Part shown: positions 46,610 through 54,711 of the stretch, piece by piece
Numbering within the stretch: the stretch's first letter is position 1
Layout: every line of letters begins with the position of its first letter
Source of the DNA: JBBQZU01 sp041749535
Lineage (GTDB): Bacteria; Bacteroidota; Bacteroidia; Flavobacteriales_D; Cryomorphaceae
Assembly: GCA_041749535.1 (NCBI GenBank)
Contig: JBGTBE010000066.1
Location: 5,714-69,713 of the forward strand
Length of the DNA: 64,000 nucleotides
Reading direction: 5' to 3'
The notes under the pieces: model-generated
The model's input: only the letters and a program-made list of their open reading frames with translations
Told to the model about the DNA's origin: nothing
Database searches by the model: none
Made by a program: the position numbers and the translations under genes

Positions 46610-47101
46610 ATGAAAGCCAACCTGCTCACTTTAGCCCTTCTCCTTTTATCGTCAGTCCTGTTCTCTCAGAAGTCAGTCCCTTCAGTGGTCATTAAGGACT
46701 TGAAAGGACAGAGTTTTAATACTGCTGATTTCAACAATGATGGCAAACCCATCATCATTAACTTTTGGGCCACCTGGTGCGCTCCTTGCAAACGAGAGTT
46801 AAATACCATTGCAGAAATTTATGATCAATGGCAAGAAGAAACGGGAGTGAAACTGATCGCCATTTCCATTGATGATGCCAGAAGTCAATCCAGGGTACTG
46901 CCATATATCAACGGTTCTTCCTGGGATTACGAAGTATATATTGACGCAAATCAGGATTTCAAACGTGCAATGGGTGTCAACAATGTTCCTCACACTTTTC
47001 TTCTTGATGGAGATGGAAACATTGTATGGCAGCATAACAATTACAGCCCGGGAGATGAAGAAGCGTTGTATGATAAAATCCGATCTCTTTCAAGCAAGTG
47101 A
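46610..47101 (+). CDS. TlpA-like thioredoxin-fold protein
   Basis: The product is 163 residues from the ATG at 46610; a TTG nine bases earlier is less likely. A signal peptide (LLTLALLLLSSVLFSQ) sends it to the periplasm. The thioredoxin fold has the active site FWATWCAPCK with Cys57 and Cys60, and the cis-Pro region NNVPHTFLLDGDGNIVW. It resembles TlpA/ResA reductases that keep apo-cytochromes or other exported proteins reduced. Its TGA overlaps the GTG start of the DUF6029 gene (GTGA), so they are coupled. Its likely partners are the two Omp28-type proteins on either side. Confidence 0.88.
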   Translation: MKANLLTLALLLLSSVLFSQKSVPSVVIKDLKGQSFNTADFNNDGKPIIINFWATWCAPCKRELNTIAEIYDQWQEETGVKLIAISIDDARSQSRVLPYINGSSWDYEVYIDANQDFKRAMGVNNVPHTFLLDGDGNIVWQHNNYSPGDEEALYDKIRSLSSK

Positions 47102-48822
47102 AATCTCAGATACTGGTATCGGCGCTCATCTTGGTAGTATTAAGCATTCTTCCATTTTGTCTTATTGCACAGGAAGAACAAGGAAATTCAGGCCAGTTTA
47201 GTGGCAATTTCCAACTTGACGGTCAGTTGTATAGGCCAGACAGTGCAATTAGTGCAGTAGTCCCGCCAGAAAAAATGGCACTTAGTGGATTTGGCAATCT
47301 GCTCTACACCTATGGAAAGCTTTCAGCTGGGGTACGGTTCGAAACGTACATTCCCGCTCCAGTAGCCTATCCGGCTGGAGCACCTTGGAGTGGTACTGGC
47401 CTAGGTTACCGATTTGCCAGATATGGAGGTGATGTTTTTGATATTACTGTAGGTAATTTCTATGAGCAGTTTGGCAGTGGAATGGTGCTCAGAACCTGGG
47501 AAGATCGTGGACTTGGTGTAGACTATTCTTTAGATGGAATAAGGGTCATAGCCAGACCATATCGTGGAGTGGCAGTTACTGCACTCTATGGCAAGCAAAG
47601 ATTCAATTTTTCGGATGGTTTTGTGAATGGTGATGGAATTGTACGAGGTGTGAATGCCGATTTGGATCTCAATGCCTTGCTTGATACACTTGCCAGTATT
47701 CCGGGTCAGATAATTATTGGTGGAAGTTTCGTCAGTAAATACCAAAGGAACACAAGTAGCCAATTTGATTACCCCGAGAATGTTGGTGCAGGGTCAGCCA
47801 GGTTAAAATACCTCATAGGTGGTTTTCAGTTTTCTGGAGAGTATGCCTTTACAGATGAGAATCCCAGTGCAATGAATTCTCAAATCGTACCCATACCTCC
47901 CGATCAGAATCCGGGGGTTGGACTATGGCTTCCTGGCAATGGAATAAACCTCAATGCTACTTATTCGCAGAAAGGTTTGGGTGTTTCTCTTACTGCATCT
48001 TCACTTGCCAACATGGTGTTCCAAAGTCAACGCGGTGCTGGGCCTTTTGATTCCTGGATCAATTATTTACCACCTACCAGCGTATTACAAACGTATTTGC
48101 TTGCCCAACTTTATCCATATGCTACCCAACCCAATGGTGAAGTAGCGTATAGGGCTGATGTATTTTATCACTTTAAGAAAGACTCCCCTCTCGGTGGAAA
48201 GACAGGGCTGAAACTTGACCTGAGCGCGACCCAAATAAGCCAACCTGACATTGAAATGATCGATGATTTGGGCACAACCAGGAATGGGGCTGACATATCA
48301 CTTTTCAAAAAAGGAGACACACAATACTATGCCGATTTCAATGTTAAACTCTCCAAAACCCTTTCGAAGAAATTTAAAGGAAGCCTTTTCTACATGAACA
48401 TTGCATATAACAATGATGTAATTCAAGGGGCTTACAATTACGACAATGTTGCCACTCCGGGGACAGTATATGCCGACTTGGTGGTGTTTGAAGGAAACGT
48501 GAAAATAAACAGGACCAACAACTTCCGTTTCGAATTGCAAACCCTTTTCACCGATCAGCATCTTCAAGATTGGGTAGCTGTGGTTGCTGAATATACCGTG
48601 TCACCACATTGGTTTTTCTCAGCAGTAAGCCAGTATAATTATGGCAACGCCAATGATGATTTTTATAACTTCCCTGTGGGGAGCATCGGCTTTATAAAGG
48701 ACAGCAGCCGCATAAGTGTGAATTATGGCAGGCAACGTGCAGGCGTGTTTTGTGTAGGTGGTATATGTCGTGTTGTACCTGCATCCAACGGACTTTCAAT
48801 CAGTATTACGAGCAGCTTTTAA
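47098..48822 (+). CDS. DUF6029-type outer-membrane barrel candidate
   Basis: The 574-residue product starts at a GTG overlapping the tlpA-like stop. A signal peptide ends at LIAQ. The rest is rich in alternating aromatic and polar strands (GNLLYTYGKLSAGVRFETYIP, ITVGNFYEQFGSGMVLRTWEDRGLGVDYSLDGIRV), consistent with an outer-membrane barrel. It ends with a beta strand terminating in Phe (GLSISITSSF), the usual insertion signal for BamA. I associate this pattern with the DUF6029 family, which has no known function. It is followed nine bases later by the Omp28 lipoprotein. Confidence 0.75.
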   Translation: MKSQILVSALILVVLSILPFCLIAQEEQGNSGQFSGNFQLDGQLYRPDSAISAVVPPEKMALSGFGNLLYTYGKLSAGVRFETYIPAPVAYPAGAPWSGTGLGYRFARYGGDVFDITVGNFYEQFGSGMVLRTWEDRGLGVDYSLDGIRVIARPYRGVAVTALYGKQRFNFSDGFVNGDGIVRGVNADLDLNALLDTLASIPGQIIIGGSFVSKYQRNTSSQFDYPENVGAGSARLKYLIGGFQFSGEYAFTDENPSAMNSQIVPIPPDQNPGVGLWLPGNGINLNATYSQKGLGVSLTASSLANMVFQSQRGAGPFDSWINYLPPTSVLQTYLLAQLYPYATQPNGEVAYRADVFYHFKKDSPLGGKTGLKLDLSATQISQPDIEMIDDLGTTRNGADISLFKKGDTQYYADFNVKLSKTLSKKFKGSLFYMNIAYNNDVIQGAYNYDNVATPGTVYADLVVFEGNVKINRTNNFRFELQTLFTDQHLQDWVAVVAEYTVSPHWFFSAVSQYNYGNANDDFYNFPVGSIGFIKDSSRISVNYGRQRAGVFCVGGICRVVPASNGLSISITSSF

Positions 48823-48831
48823 TTCTGTGCT

Positions 48832-49746
48832 ATGTTTATCTACTCCAAATCTTCATTTAATTTATTGACCATTCTGATGGCAGCAATGCTCTTCTTTAGC
48901 TGCACAGATGATACAGAGTGCTACCACGAAGATAAGCGCCTTTGCGATCCGAACTATGTGCCACCTGTGACTGGAATCATTCCTTTTGATGAAGATCTCA
49001 CAGGATATTCTGAGAAGTTTCTTTTGGAAGAATTTACAGGGTTCTTGTGCACCAACTGCCCAACTGCTACTGCAACCGCAAAGGAGTTGAGGGAGACTTA
49101 TCCCGGAAGGCTTACAGTTATCGCAGTGCATTGTACTCCATTTTTTGCAGCGCCATTGACCACCAATCCTGATCAACCATTTTACCTGGATTTCAGGACT
49201 GTAGAAGGGGAAGCACTGTACGAGTATTATTTGCCACCCGGTCTTCCTGATGGTGTCATAAACCGAGGGGGACGCGATGACTTGCCTACCATTACCTACC
49301 CATATTGGACAGATGAGCTGGAAGGTCTTATGGCTGACAATAGCCCTGAAGTGTATGTTAAGATTAGCGATTTGATTCTGAATGAGGACAGTACTGAGCT
49401 AACTGGGCAGATTGTTGTAAAGCCTCTAACTGCTGTTACTGAAAGTTACAATATCAACTTCTCACTGATTGAATTCGGAATTGAAGAGGCTCAAAAGGCT
49501 CCGGGCGGTGAAACTTTGTATGACTATAAACACGACTTTGTGTTTCGCGCTGCAAGCAACGGCCCGTGGGGTACGTTTGCTTATGACCAACAACTTTTGC
49601 TCGATCCTGATCAGGCCCTGGGATTTGAACTTAAAATTCAAATAAATGAAGAATGGATTTTGTCAAACTGCGAAGCTGTGGTATATGTTTCCAGAGAAAG
49701 TGACCGGAAGGTTGTGCAGGTTGAAGAGAAAGAATTGTTTGAGTAG
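48832..49746 (+). CDS. Omp28-related outer-membrane lipoprotein
   Basis: The 304-residue product has a lipoprotein signal with the lipidated Cys at 24 (LFFSCTDD), followed by acidic residues. Omp28 hallmarks follow: KFLLEEFTGFLCTNCPTATATAKEL, a thioredoxin-like active site with Cys73 and Cys76, and the VIAVHC strand. Porphyromonas Omp28 is a surface lipoprotein; the biochemical role of the family is unknown, though the fold and CxxC suggest redox chemistry. It lies between the DUF6029 gene (9 bases) and a barrel gene (8-base overlap), so the four genes from 46610 to 50356 form one transcription unit. Confidence 0.85.
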   Translation: MFIYSKSSFNLLTILMAAMLFFSCTDDTECYHEDKRLCDPNYVPPVTGIIPFDEDLTGYSEKFLLEEFTGFLCTNCPTATATAKELRETYPGRLTVIAVHCTPFFAAPLTTNPDQPFYLDFRTVEGEALYEYYLPPGLPDGVINRGGRDDLPTITYPYWTDELEGLMADNSPEVYVKISDLILNEDSTELTGQIVVKPLTAVTESYNINFSLIEFGIEEAQKAPGGETLYDYKHDFVFRAASNGPWGTFAYDQQLLLDPDQALGFELKIQINEEWILSNCEAVVYVSRESDRKVVQVEEKELFE

Positions 49747-50356
49747 ATCACTTTTCATCTTGTTGATTTCATTCTCAGCGAATGGCGCTGTTATAGGTCA
49801 GCAATCGGATTTGAACACATTCTTCTTTCAGGCTGGGATGTCAGCAAGCACCATACAAAACTCATCTGGATCAGGTTTCGAAAAGCTCAATATTAAGGCT
49901 GGCTTAGGGTATTCCATTCCACTGGAGAATTCGTGGGGAATTTCTACTGAGCTCAGTGTAGTGCAGAAAGGGGTGCGTGATCTTCCTGATGGAGCTTCGG
50001 CGGTGGTGGCGCAGTACCGGGCCGATTTGTGGTATTTGCAGATGGCCGGATTGTGCACTTACCGGATTGGGGAAGATTTTTCAGTACTATTGGGTCCGGC
50101 TGTTGGCTATCTGATGGCCAGCAACGAAGAAGATTATAATGGTAAGATTCCGGATGATAGAGCCACCGATTACACTTCATTCGAACTTTCAGTGATAGCT
50201 TCATTTAAATATCATATTACCGAGAAGATGGCCTTTTCAATTTGGATAGACCAAAGTATTTTGCCTGTAATAAACACTGGTCTCGAAGACAATAGCTTAC
50301 AAGGCGTTAGGCAATACAACACAGTTGCAGGAGGTTCAGTGATTGTCGGATTCTAA
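49739..50356 (+). CDS. Small outer-membrane beta-barrel protein
   Basis: The reading frame is open from 49646, but the signal peptide (SRSLFILLISFSANGAVIGQ) fixes the likely start at the TTG at 49739, inside the last codons of the Omp28 gene. This gives 205 residues. The body consists of amphipathic beta strands (FFFQAGMSASTIQNSSG, LNIKAGLGYSIPLENSWGISTELSVVQKGV, YLQMAGLCTYRIGEDFSVLLGPAVGYLM) and ends in Phe (GGSVIVGF). This matches the PorT/outer-membrane beta-barrel (OMP_b-brl) type of eight-stranded barrels. The function is unknown. It is the last gene of the TlpA-DUF6029-Omp28 unit. Confidence 0.7.
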   Translation: MSRSLFILLISFSANGAVIGQQSDLNTFFFQAGMSASTIQNSSGSGFEKLNIKAGLGYSIPLENSWGISTELSVVQKGVRDLPDGASAVVAQYRADLWYLQMAGLCTYRIGEDFSVLLGPAVGYLMASNEEDYNGKIPDDRATDYTSFELSVIASFKYHITEKMAFSIWIDQSILPVINTGLEDNSLQGVRQYNTVAGGSVIVGF

Positions 50357-50430
50357 TTTTCTATCAGGTCAAATAGACGCCGCCGACAGCACACAGATTG
50401 GGTATATCGAAAAAAAGTGTTAATCAGTCG

Positions 50431-50488
50431 AAAGTGGTTAAAATACTCCATAGAGATCTGCGTTAATTTCATACCTTGAAACCACTTT
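50431..50488 (+). repeat. 9-bp inverted repeat ahead of the 69-residue protein
   Basis: AAAGTGGTT (50431-50439) and AACCACTTT (50480-50488) are exact inverted copies 40 bases apart, directly upstream of the small gene at 50508. As RNA the arms could close a long hairpin in the leader; as DNA they could be two operator sites. A weak -7-like TACCTTGA lies at 50472-50479. Confidence 0.4.
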
Positions 50489-50507
50489 ACTGAACTCCTA
50501 ATTTGCA

Positions 50508-50717
50508 ATGAACATGTTGGAACTTAGCAAGCAAATCCTCCAAAAGGTGAGCTTCGACCGAAAATTATTTAAGAAGGAGCTTAGAAAATCGCTCCGTTGG
50601 ATTAAGCCTCAGGAACAACTTCAGTTAAAAGCTTGGTGTCTTACCACCTTTGGTACAGTCTACCATGACGTGATCCTTGAAGTTTTTGAAAACACAAACT
50701 TAGGCGCCTCATTTTGA
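50508..50717 (+). CDS. Small basic protein, probably conserved in Bacteroidota
   Basis: The 69-residue product is helical and basic (LSKQILQKVSFDRKLFKKELRKSLRWIKPQEQLQLKAWCLTTFG), has no signal peptide and no Cys pair. I believe similar 60-70-residue proteins of this pattern (L-S-K-x-I-L-x-K-V-S-F-D, then a K-A-W-C-like segment) occur in Flavobacteriales genomes as hypothetical proteins; the function is unknown. It has its own terminator, and the stop codon lies inside the terminator stem, which supports it being a real, separately transcribed gene. Confidence 0.65.
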   Translation: MNMLELSKQILQKVSFDRKLFKKELRKSLRWIKPQEQLQLKAWCLTTFGTVYHDVILEVFENTNLGASF

Positions 50718-50730
50718 GGCGTTTTTTTTT
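50705..50730 (+). terminator. Terminator overlapping the stop codon of the 69-residue protein
   Basis: CGCCTCA (50705-50711) and TGAGGCG (50715-50721) pair around a 3-base loop and are followed by nine T. The TGA stop codon at 50715-50717 is part of the descending arm. Confidence 0.85.
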
Positions 50731-50873
50731 AAACATGCCATTTAACTGACATACAGGTTTTATCTATCAATCAAGTTCTGATTACTTCATATTCTCTTAG
50801 CCCCTGCATGGGATGTAGTAATTCGAATCATTCCTAGTAAATAGTCGGAGCCTTACCACCTGATTTAAAAGGT

Positions 50874-50881
50874 TATTTTCG
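50874..50881 (+). promoter_or_regulatory. Putative leaderless promoter of the epimerase gene
   Basis: TATTTTCG ends four bases before the GTG start codon at 50886. The transcript would begin at or almost at the start codon, similar to ruvB. Confidence 0.4.
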
Positions 50882-50885
50882 CCCC

Positions 50886-51887
50886 GTGATTTTGGTTACT
50901 GGCAGCACAGGAATTGTAGGGACGCGTTTGGTGTTCGACATGCTTCGCAAAGGCAAGACGGTGCGCGCTATGCGCCGAGATGGCAGCGATCTAGAATTCA
51001 TGCGAACTGTATTCAGATTTTATGACCCTGATCAGGGTGATTCTCTTTTCGAAAAATTAGAATGGGTTCAAGGAGATCTTACTGATATTTTTTCGCTTGA
51101 AGAGGCCATGAAAGGGGTACAAACTGTTTATCATGCAGCAGCATTGGTATCCTACGCTGCAGGCGATGCGAAAAAGTTGATAGAACTTAATGGAGAAGGA
51201 ACGGCAAATGTGGTGAATGCCGCCTTGGATGCTGGAATTAATAAATTTTGCCATATAAGTTCTGTTGCAGCACTGGGCAGGCCAGCCAACGGCTCCCCGG
51301 CTACAGAGAAAAATTGGTGGAAGAAATCTACTAATGGAAGTGTGTATGGATTGAGCAAGTACATGGCAGAGCGTGAAGTGTGGAGGGGCGCTTCAGAAGG
51401 TCTGCCAACAGTTATTGTGAATCCTGCCATAGTGTTGGGTCCAGCCAAATCGGATCAAAGCAGCGGAATGCTGATGGCACTTCTCCGCAAGGGTGTACCC
51501 TATTTTCCGAAAGGGAGCGCAGGATATGTGGATGTGCGGGATGTCAGTGCCATGGCCATCGATCTGATGGATTCTGAAATCAGCAATGAAAGATTTATTC
51601 TTTGTTCTGAAACTGAGTCATTCCGTAACATGCTCAACATGTCTGCGGCCATTTATGGAAATAAGAAACCGACCTTTGCCATACATCCCTGGATGCTCTC
51701 AATTGTGTGGAGGCTTGCCTGGTTTGGGTTGCTTATTTCAGGAGCTCAGCCTCGAATCACCAAGGAGACTGCAAGAAGTTCATCCTTGGAAAGCCGTTAC
51801 GAGAATGAAAAGATAAAAGCGGCTTTGGGAAGAGACTTTATTAAGACCCAAGTTTCGCTCGAATATTACTCTGGGTTTTATCAGTAG
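50886..51887 (+). CDS. NAD-dependent epimerase/dehydratase family protein (extended SDR)
   Basis: The 333-residue product begins MILVTGSTGIVGTRLV, the Rossmann nucleotide-binding Gly motif (GxxGxxG) of extended short-chain dehydrogenases. The catalytic pair is SVYGLSKYMAE (YxxxK) and a Ser lies in HISSVAALG. The substrate is not clear: members include dihydroflavonol reductase-like, 3-beta-hydroxysteroid-like and sugar epimerases. The C-terminal part (WMLSIVWRLAWFGLLISG) is hydrophobic and may touch the membrane. The start is a GTG. Its last 47 bases overlap the 3' end of the DUF4296 gene on the opposite strand. Confidence 0.88.
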   Translation: MILVTGSTGIVGTRLVFDMLRKGKTVRAMRRDGSDLEFMRTVFRFYDPDQGDSLFEKLEWVQGDLTDIFSLEEAMKGVQTVYHAAALVSYAAGDAKKLIELNGEGTANVVNAALDAGINKFCHISSVAALGRPANGSPATEKNWWKKSTNGSVYGLSKYMAEREVWRGASEGLPTVIVNPAIVLGPAKSDQSSGMLMALLRKGVPYFPKGSAGYVDVRDVSAMAIDLMDSEISNERFILCSETESFRNMLNMSAAIYGNKKPTFAIHPWMLSIVWRLAWFGLLISGAQPRITKETARSSSLESRYENEKIKAALGRDFIKTQVSLEYYSGFYQ

Positions 51888-52278
51888 TATCGGGAAGTTG
51901 CTTGTACTTCTCCTTCTGATCATCGGTGAATGATTGCTTTATTTCAGCTTCCAGCTTGCTCAGACTATCAAGAACTGTTTCAAATATCGCTTCCATCGCT
52001 ACGGGATTTTCTCTGTACCATGTATAGGTTTTCAGGAAATCATCCTTAGATACAGCGTGCTTTTCAAATACAAATGAATATGATTCACCGGTGCCACTAC
52101 TTGCAAATCTATTGCCCGAAGCTTTCTGGGTTTTCATACCTTCAGCTATCTGAACGTCAATCATTACTGCAGTGAAAACTTTGGGACTAAGCAAGTCAGA
52201 TGGCATTTCTTGCTTTGGCTCACTGCAGCTAGTGAGTATGAACAGCACCAAAGACCAAGAGAGCATACTTTTTTTCAT
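51841..52278 (-). CDS. DUF4296 lipoprotein
   Basis: The 145-residue product has a lipoprotein signal (LSWSLVLFILTSC, Cys18). A DUF4296 pattern follows: DLLSPKVFTAVMIDVQIAEG, then FLKTYTWYRENPVAMEAIFETVLDSLSKLEAE. The function of the family is unknown; it is found in Bacteroidota, often beside dihydroorotase, as here. Its start overlaps the dihydroorotase stop by four bases (ATGA), and its 3' end overlaps the epimerase gene by 47 bases tail to tail. Confidence 0.85.
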   Translation of the reverse strand: MKKSMLSWSLVLFILTSCSEPKQEMPSDLLSPKVFTAVMIDVQIAEGMKTQKASGNRFASSGTGESYSFVFEKHAVSKDDFLKTYTWYRENPVAMEAIFETVLDSLSKLEAEIKQSFTDDQKEKYKQLPDTTDKTQSNIRAKLGS

Positions 52279-53615
52279 CGGCTAAAAGAAAGTCTTTCAC
52301 CTCGTGTCCCTTCAACAATTTTGCCATCCTTCCACGCCCACTTTCCATTTACCATGGTGGCTGTTACTGACGACTTAAAAGTATGGCCTTCAAAAGGACT
52401 CCACCCACATTTGTAAAGTAGATTTTGCCTATTAACTTCGGTAGGTTCGCTGAGATCTACAAGAACCAAATCAGCTTTATACCCTTCCCGAATAAAACCT
52501 CTGCCTTCTATCTGGAATAGTGTGGCCACATTGTGACTCGTTTTCTCAACAATGGTTTCAAGGCTAAAAACACCGCTATGGTACAAATCGAGCAGTGCTG
52601 GAAGCGAATGCTGTACCAATGGACCACCACTCGGCGCGTTGCCATAATCTTTCATTTTCTCTTCAAGCGTATGTGGTGCGTGGTCGGTTGCTATTACGTC
52701 TATGTGTTTTAGATTAATTCCAAGTCTGATGGCATCTCGGTCGCCGGCAGATTTTACAGCAGGATTCCATTTAATAAGATTTCCCTTTGTCTCATAATCA
52801 ATATCGGTAAACCAAAGGTGATGCACACATGCTTCAGCTGTGATTTTTTTCTCAGAAAGAGGGATGTCATTTCTAAAAAGACCTACTTCGCGTGCTGTCG
52901 AAATATGAAGTATGTGGAGTTGAGTTCCGTATTTTGATGCAAGCTCAGCCGCAAACGAAGAGCTTCGGTAACAGGCCTCTTCAGAGCGAATGAGCGGGTG
53001 ATGTACCGCCCTGAGGTGCTCACCAATAAGGGCGCGGTAATATTTAGAATTTTCAGAAATGGTTTGTTCGTCTTCGCAGTGCACTGCAACAATGGTGGGG
53101 CTTTCTTTAAATATTCCTTCCAGCGTTTCCCTTTTGTCCACAAGCATATTGCCAGTAGAAGAACCCATAAATATTTTTACACCACACACCCGTTTAGGGT
53201 CCGTTTTCAGGACTTCACCCAGGTTGTCATTGCTTGCACCCATAAAGAATGAGTAGTTTGCAGGAGATACTTCGGCAGCCCTCTGGTATTTTTCTTCGAG
53301 CAGCTGCTGTGTGAGTGTATTCGGGACAGTATTTGGCATTTCCATAAAGCTGGTGATGCCACCTGCCACTGCAGCGCGTGTCTCAGAAGTGAGATCGGCC
53401 TTGTGGGTAAGGCCTGGCTCACGAAAATGCACTTGATCATCTATTAAACCTGGAAGCAAGTAGAGACCTCGTGCGTCTATGAGTTCTTCAATACCACCAG
53501 AGGGAGAAATATTATCGGCAATGGAATGAATAAGTCCATTTTTTATAAGCAAGTCAGCCTTTCGGCGCGACCCTTCGTTTACCAAAATGGCTCCCTTTAT
53601 TAACGTGCTTCCCAT
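52275..53615 (-). CDS. pyrC: Dihydroorotase (class I type)
   Basis: The 446-residue product has the class I dihydroorotase signatures: GLIDDQVHFREPGLTHKAD, GVKIFMGSSTGN with the Lys that would be carboxylated, VAVHCEDE, LHILHIST, and IATDHAPHT near the C-terminus. The usual metal-binding D-x-H-x-H begins with Gln instead of the first His (DDQVH), which I believe is common in Bacteroidota homologues but still notable. The reaction is cyclisation of N-carbamoyl-aspartate in pyrimidine synthesis. A hydantoinase or allantoinase is the main alternative. It overlaps the upstream glycosyltransferase by 16 bases and the DUF4296 gene by four. Confidence 0.88.
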   Translation of the reverse strand: MGSTLIKGAILVNEGSRRKADLLIKNGLIHSIADNISPSGGIEELIDARGLYLLPGLIDDQVHFREPGLTHKADLTSETRAAVAGGITSFMEMPNTVPNTLTQQLLEEKYQRAAEVSPANYSFFMGASNDNLGEVLKTDPKRVCGVKIFMGSSTGNMLVDKRETLEGIFKESPTIVAVHCEDEQTISENSKYYRALIGEHLRAVHHPLIRSEEACYRSSSFAAELASKYGTQLHILHISTAREVGLFRNDIPLSEKKITAEACVHHLWFTDIDYETKGNLIKWNPAVKSAGDRDAIRLGINLKHIDVIATDHAPHTLEEKMKDYGNAPSGGPLVQHSLPALLDLYHSGVFSLETIVEKTSHNVATLFQIEGRGFIREGYKADLVLVDLSEPTEVNRQNLLYKCGWSPFEGHTFKSSVTATMVNGKWAWKDGKIVEGTRGERLSFSR

Positions 53616-54328
53616 GAGCTCCTTTTAAACCTCATTTTTAATACTCCCAAAAAGGCTTCCTTAAATATAGACATGCTCATTTTACTTTGTCCTCTCGTTC
53701 TATCTCTAAATGTGATAGGTACCTCGATCAGCTTAAACTTATTTCGCACCGCTGCATACTTCATCTGTATTTGGAAGGCATAGCCTACAAATTCTACTGC
53801 ATCTAAATTTAAAGTTTCCAGCACCGATCTGTGATAGCATACAAAACCTGCAGTTGCATCCTTCAGTCTAACCCATAGTACAAGCTGCACATAGATGGAT
53901 GCAAAGTACGAAATGAGCACGCGGCCAAATGGCCAGTTTTCCACTTTACCACCTTTTACATAACGTGAACCTACGCTAACGTTGGCTCCTTCGTGAACGC
54001 ATGCATTAAGCAATCTTATAAGGTCTGATGGTTGGTGTGAAAAATCGGCGTCCATCTCAAATATATATTCGTAACCCATACCGAGACACTTGCGAAAGCC
54101 TGCGATGTACGCAGTGCCCAGTCCCAGCTTTTCGCTCCTTTCGAGCAGGTGCAGTCTATCGGGAAGTTTTGATTGCATTTGGGCTACAATTTGCCCAGTG
54201 CCATCGGGTGAATTGTCATCGACTACCAGGATGTCAAAAGCATAATCCTGACCCACCACAGCTTCAATGATGCGCGCTATGTTCTCCTTCTCATTGTAGG
54301 TGGGGATAATGACAACGGATTTATACAA
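53600..54328 (-). CDS. Polyprenol/dolichol-phosphate mannosyltransferase-like GT2 enzyme
   Basis: The 242-residue product is a GT-A fold, family 2 glycosyltransferase: IIPTYNEKENIARII, VVDDNSPDGTG, FEMDADFSHQP with the DxD metal site, and FQIQMKYAAV followed by VPITFRDRTRGQSKMS. These are close to DPM1-like enzymes that transfer mannose from GDP-mannose to polyprenol phosphate. It has no C-terminal membrane helices. It is the first gene of a three-gene overlapping unit with pyrC and the DUF4296 gene, although the functions do not obviously belong together. This pairing with dihydroorotase is, to my recollection, conserved in Flavobacteriia. Confidence 0.88.
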   Translation of the reverse strand: MYKSVVIIPTYNEKENIARIIEAVVGQDYAFDILVVDDNSPDGTGQIVAQMQSKLPDRLHLLERSEKLGLGTAYIAGFRKCLGMGYEYIFEMDADFSHQPSDLIRLLNACVHEGANVSVGSRYVKGGKVENWPFGRVLISYFASIYVQLVLWVRLKDATAGFVCYHRSVLETLNLDAVEFVGYAFQIQMKYAAVRNKFKLIEVPITFRDRTRGQSKMSMSIFKEAFLGVLKMRFKRSSWEAR

Positions 54329-54711
54329 ATGGGTAAATTTTGGGCTAAGATAGCTTAATTGAATGCATAGACCGGAATGCCAGAGAAAGGTTTGTATTCC
54401 TTAACAAGTTAATGATAGCGGACTTTGGGTACCGTGAATTTGTGGGTTCGAAGGGTGTGCGTTTGATGTGCTTTGAAGATTGTGAGATCCATCTTATTGC
54501 ATTTTTACCAGCAGAGCAAGATGTGGCTATTGCAGAAATTGGGTAGCCCCTTCCAAGTGGTATTGGCGGCAAACACGTGCCTTTTATTTGTCCATAGTTC
54601 GGCTTGTGGCCGATCCTAAATAAGAAAAGGGTTGACCTTTGTCAACCCTTTTCCCTTAATCACCAATTAAACCTTATTAATGAAATCCTGCGACTATTAC
54701 GCTGCTATCAT
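54329..54711. other. Intergenic region with a coding-like fragment and a terminator
   Basis: This 383-base gap holds two things. On the plus strand, 54349-54546 is open and reads like protein (the last 44 codons from an ATG at 54412 contain MIADFGYREFVGSKGVRLM and CFEDCEIHLIAF), but there is no good start or ribosome site. It may be a gene remnant, possibly of the vicinal-oxygen-chelate kind, which is only a guess. The terminator at 54625-54652 lies after it. Confidence 0.35.
54621..54655. terminator. Terminator downstream of the alpha/beta hydrolase gene
   Basis: A 12-bp perfect stem, AAAAGGGTTGAC (54625-54636) with GTCAACCCTTTT (54641-54652), encloses CTTT. On the minus strand it is followed by a T-rich tract, so it fits the end of the pdxJ-hydrolase unit. 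In the plus direction the T content after the stem is lower. Confidence 0.85.
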
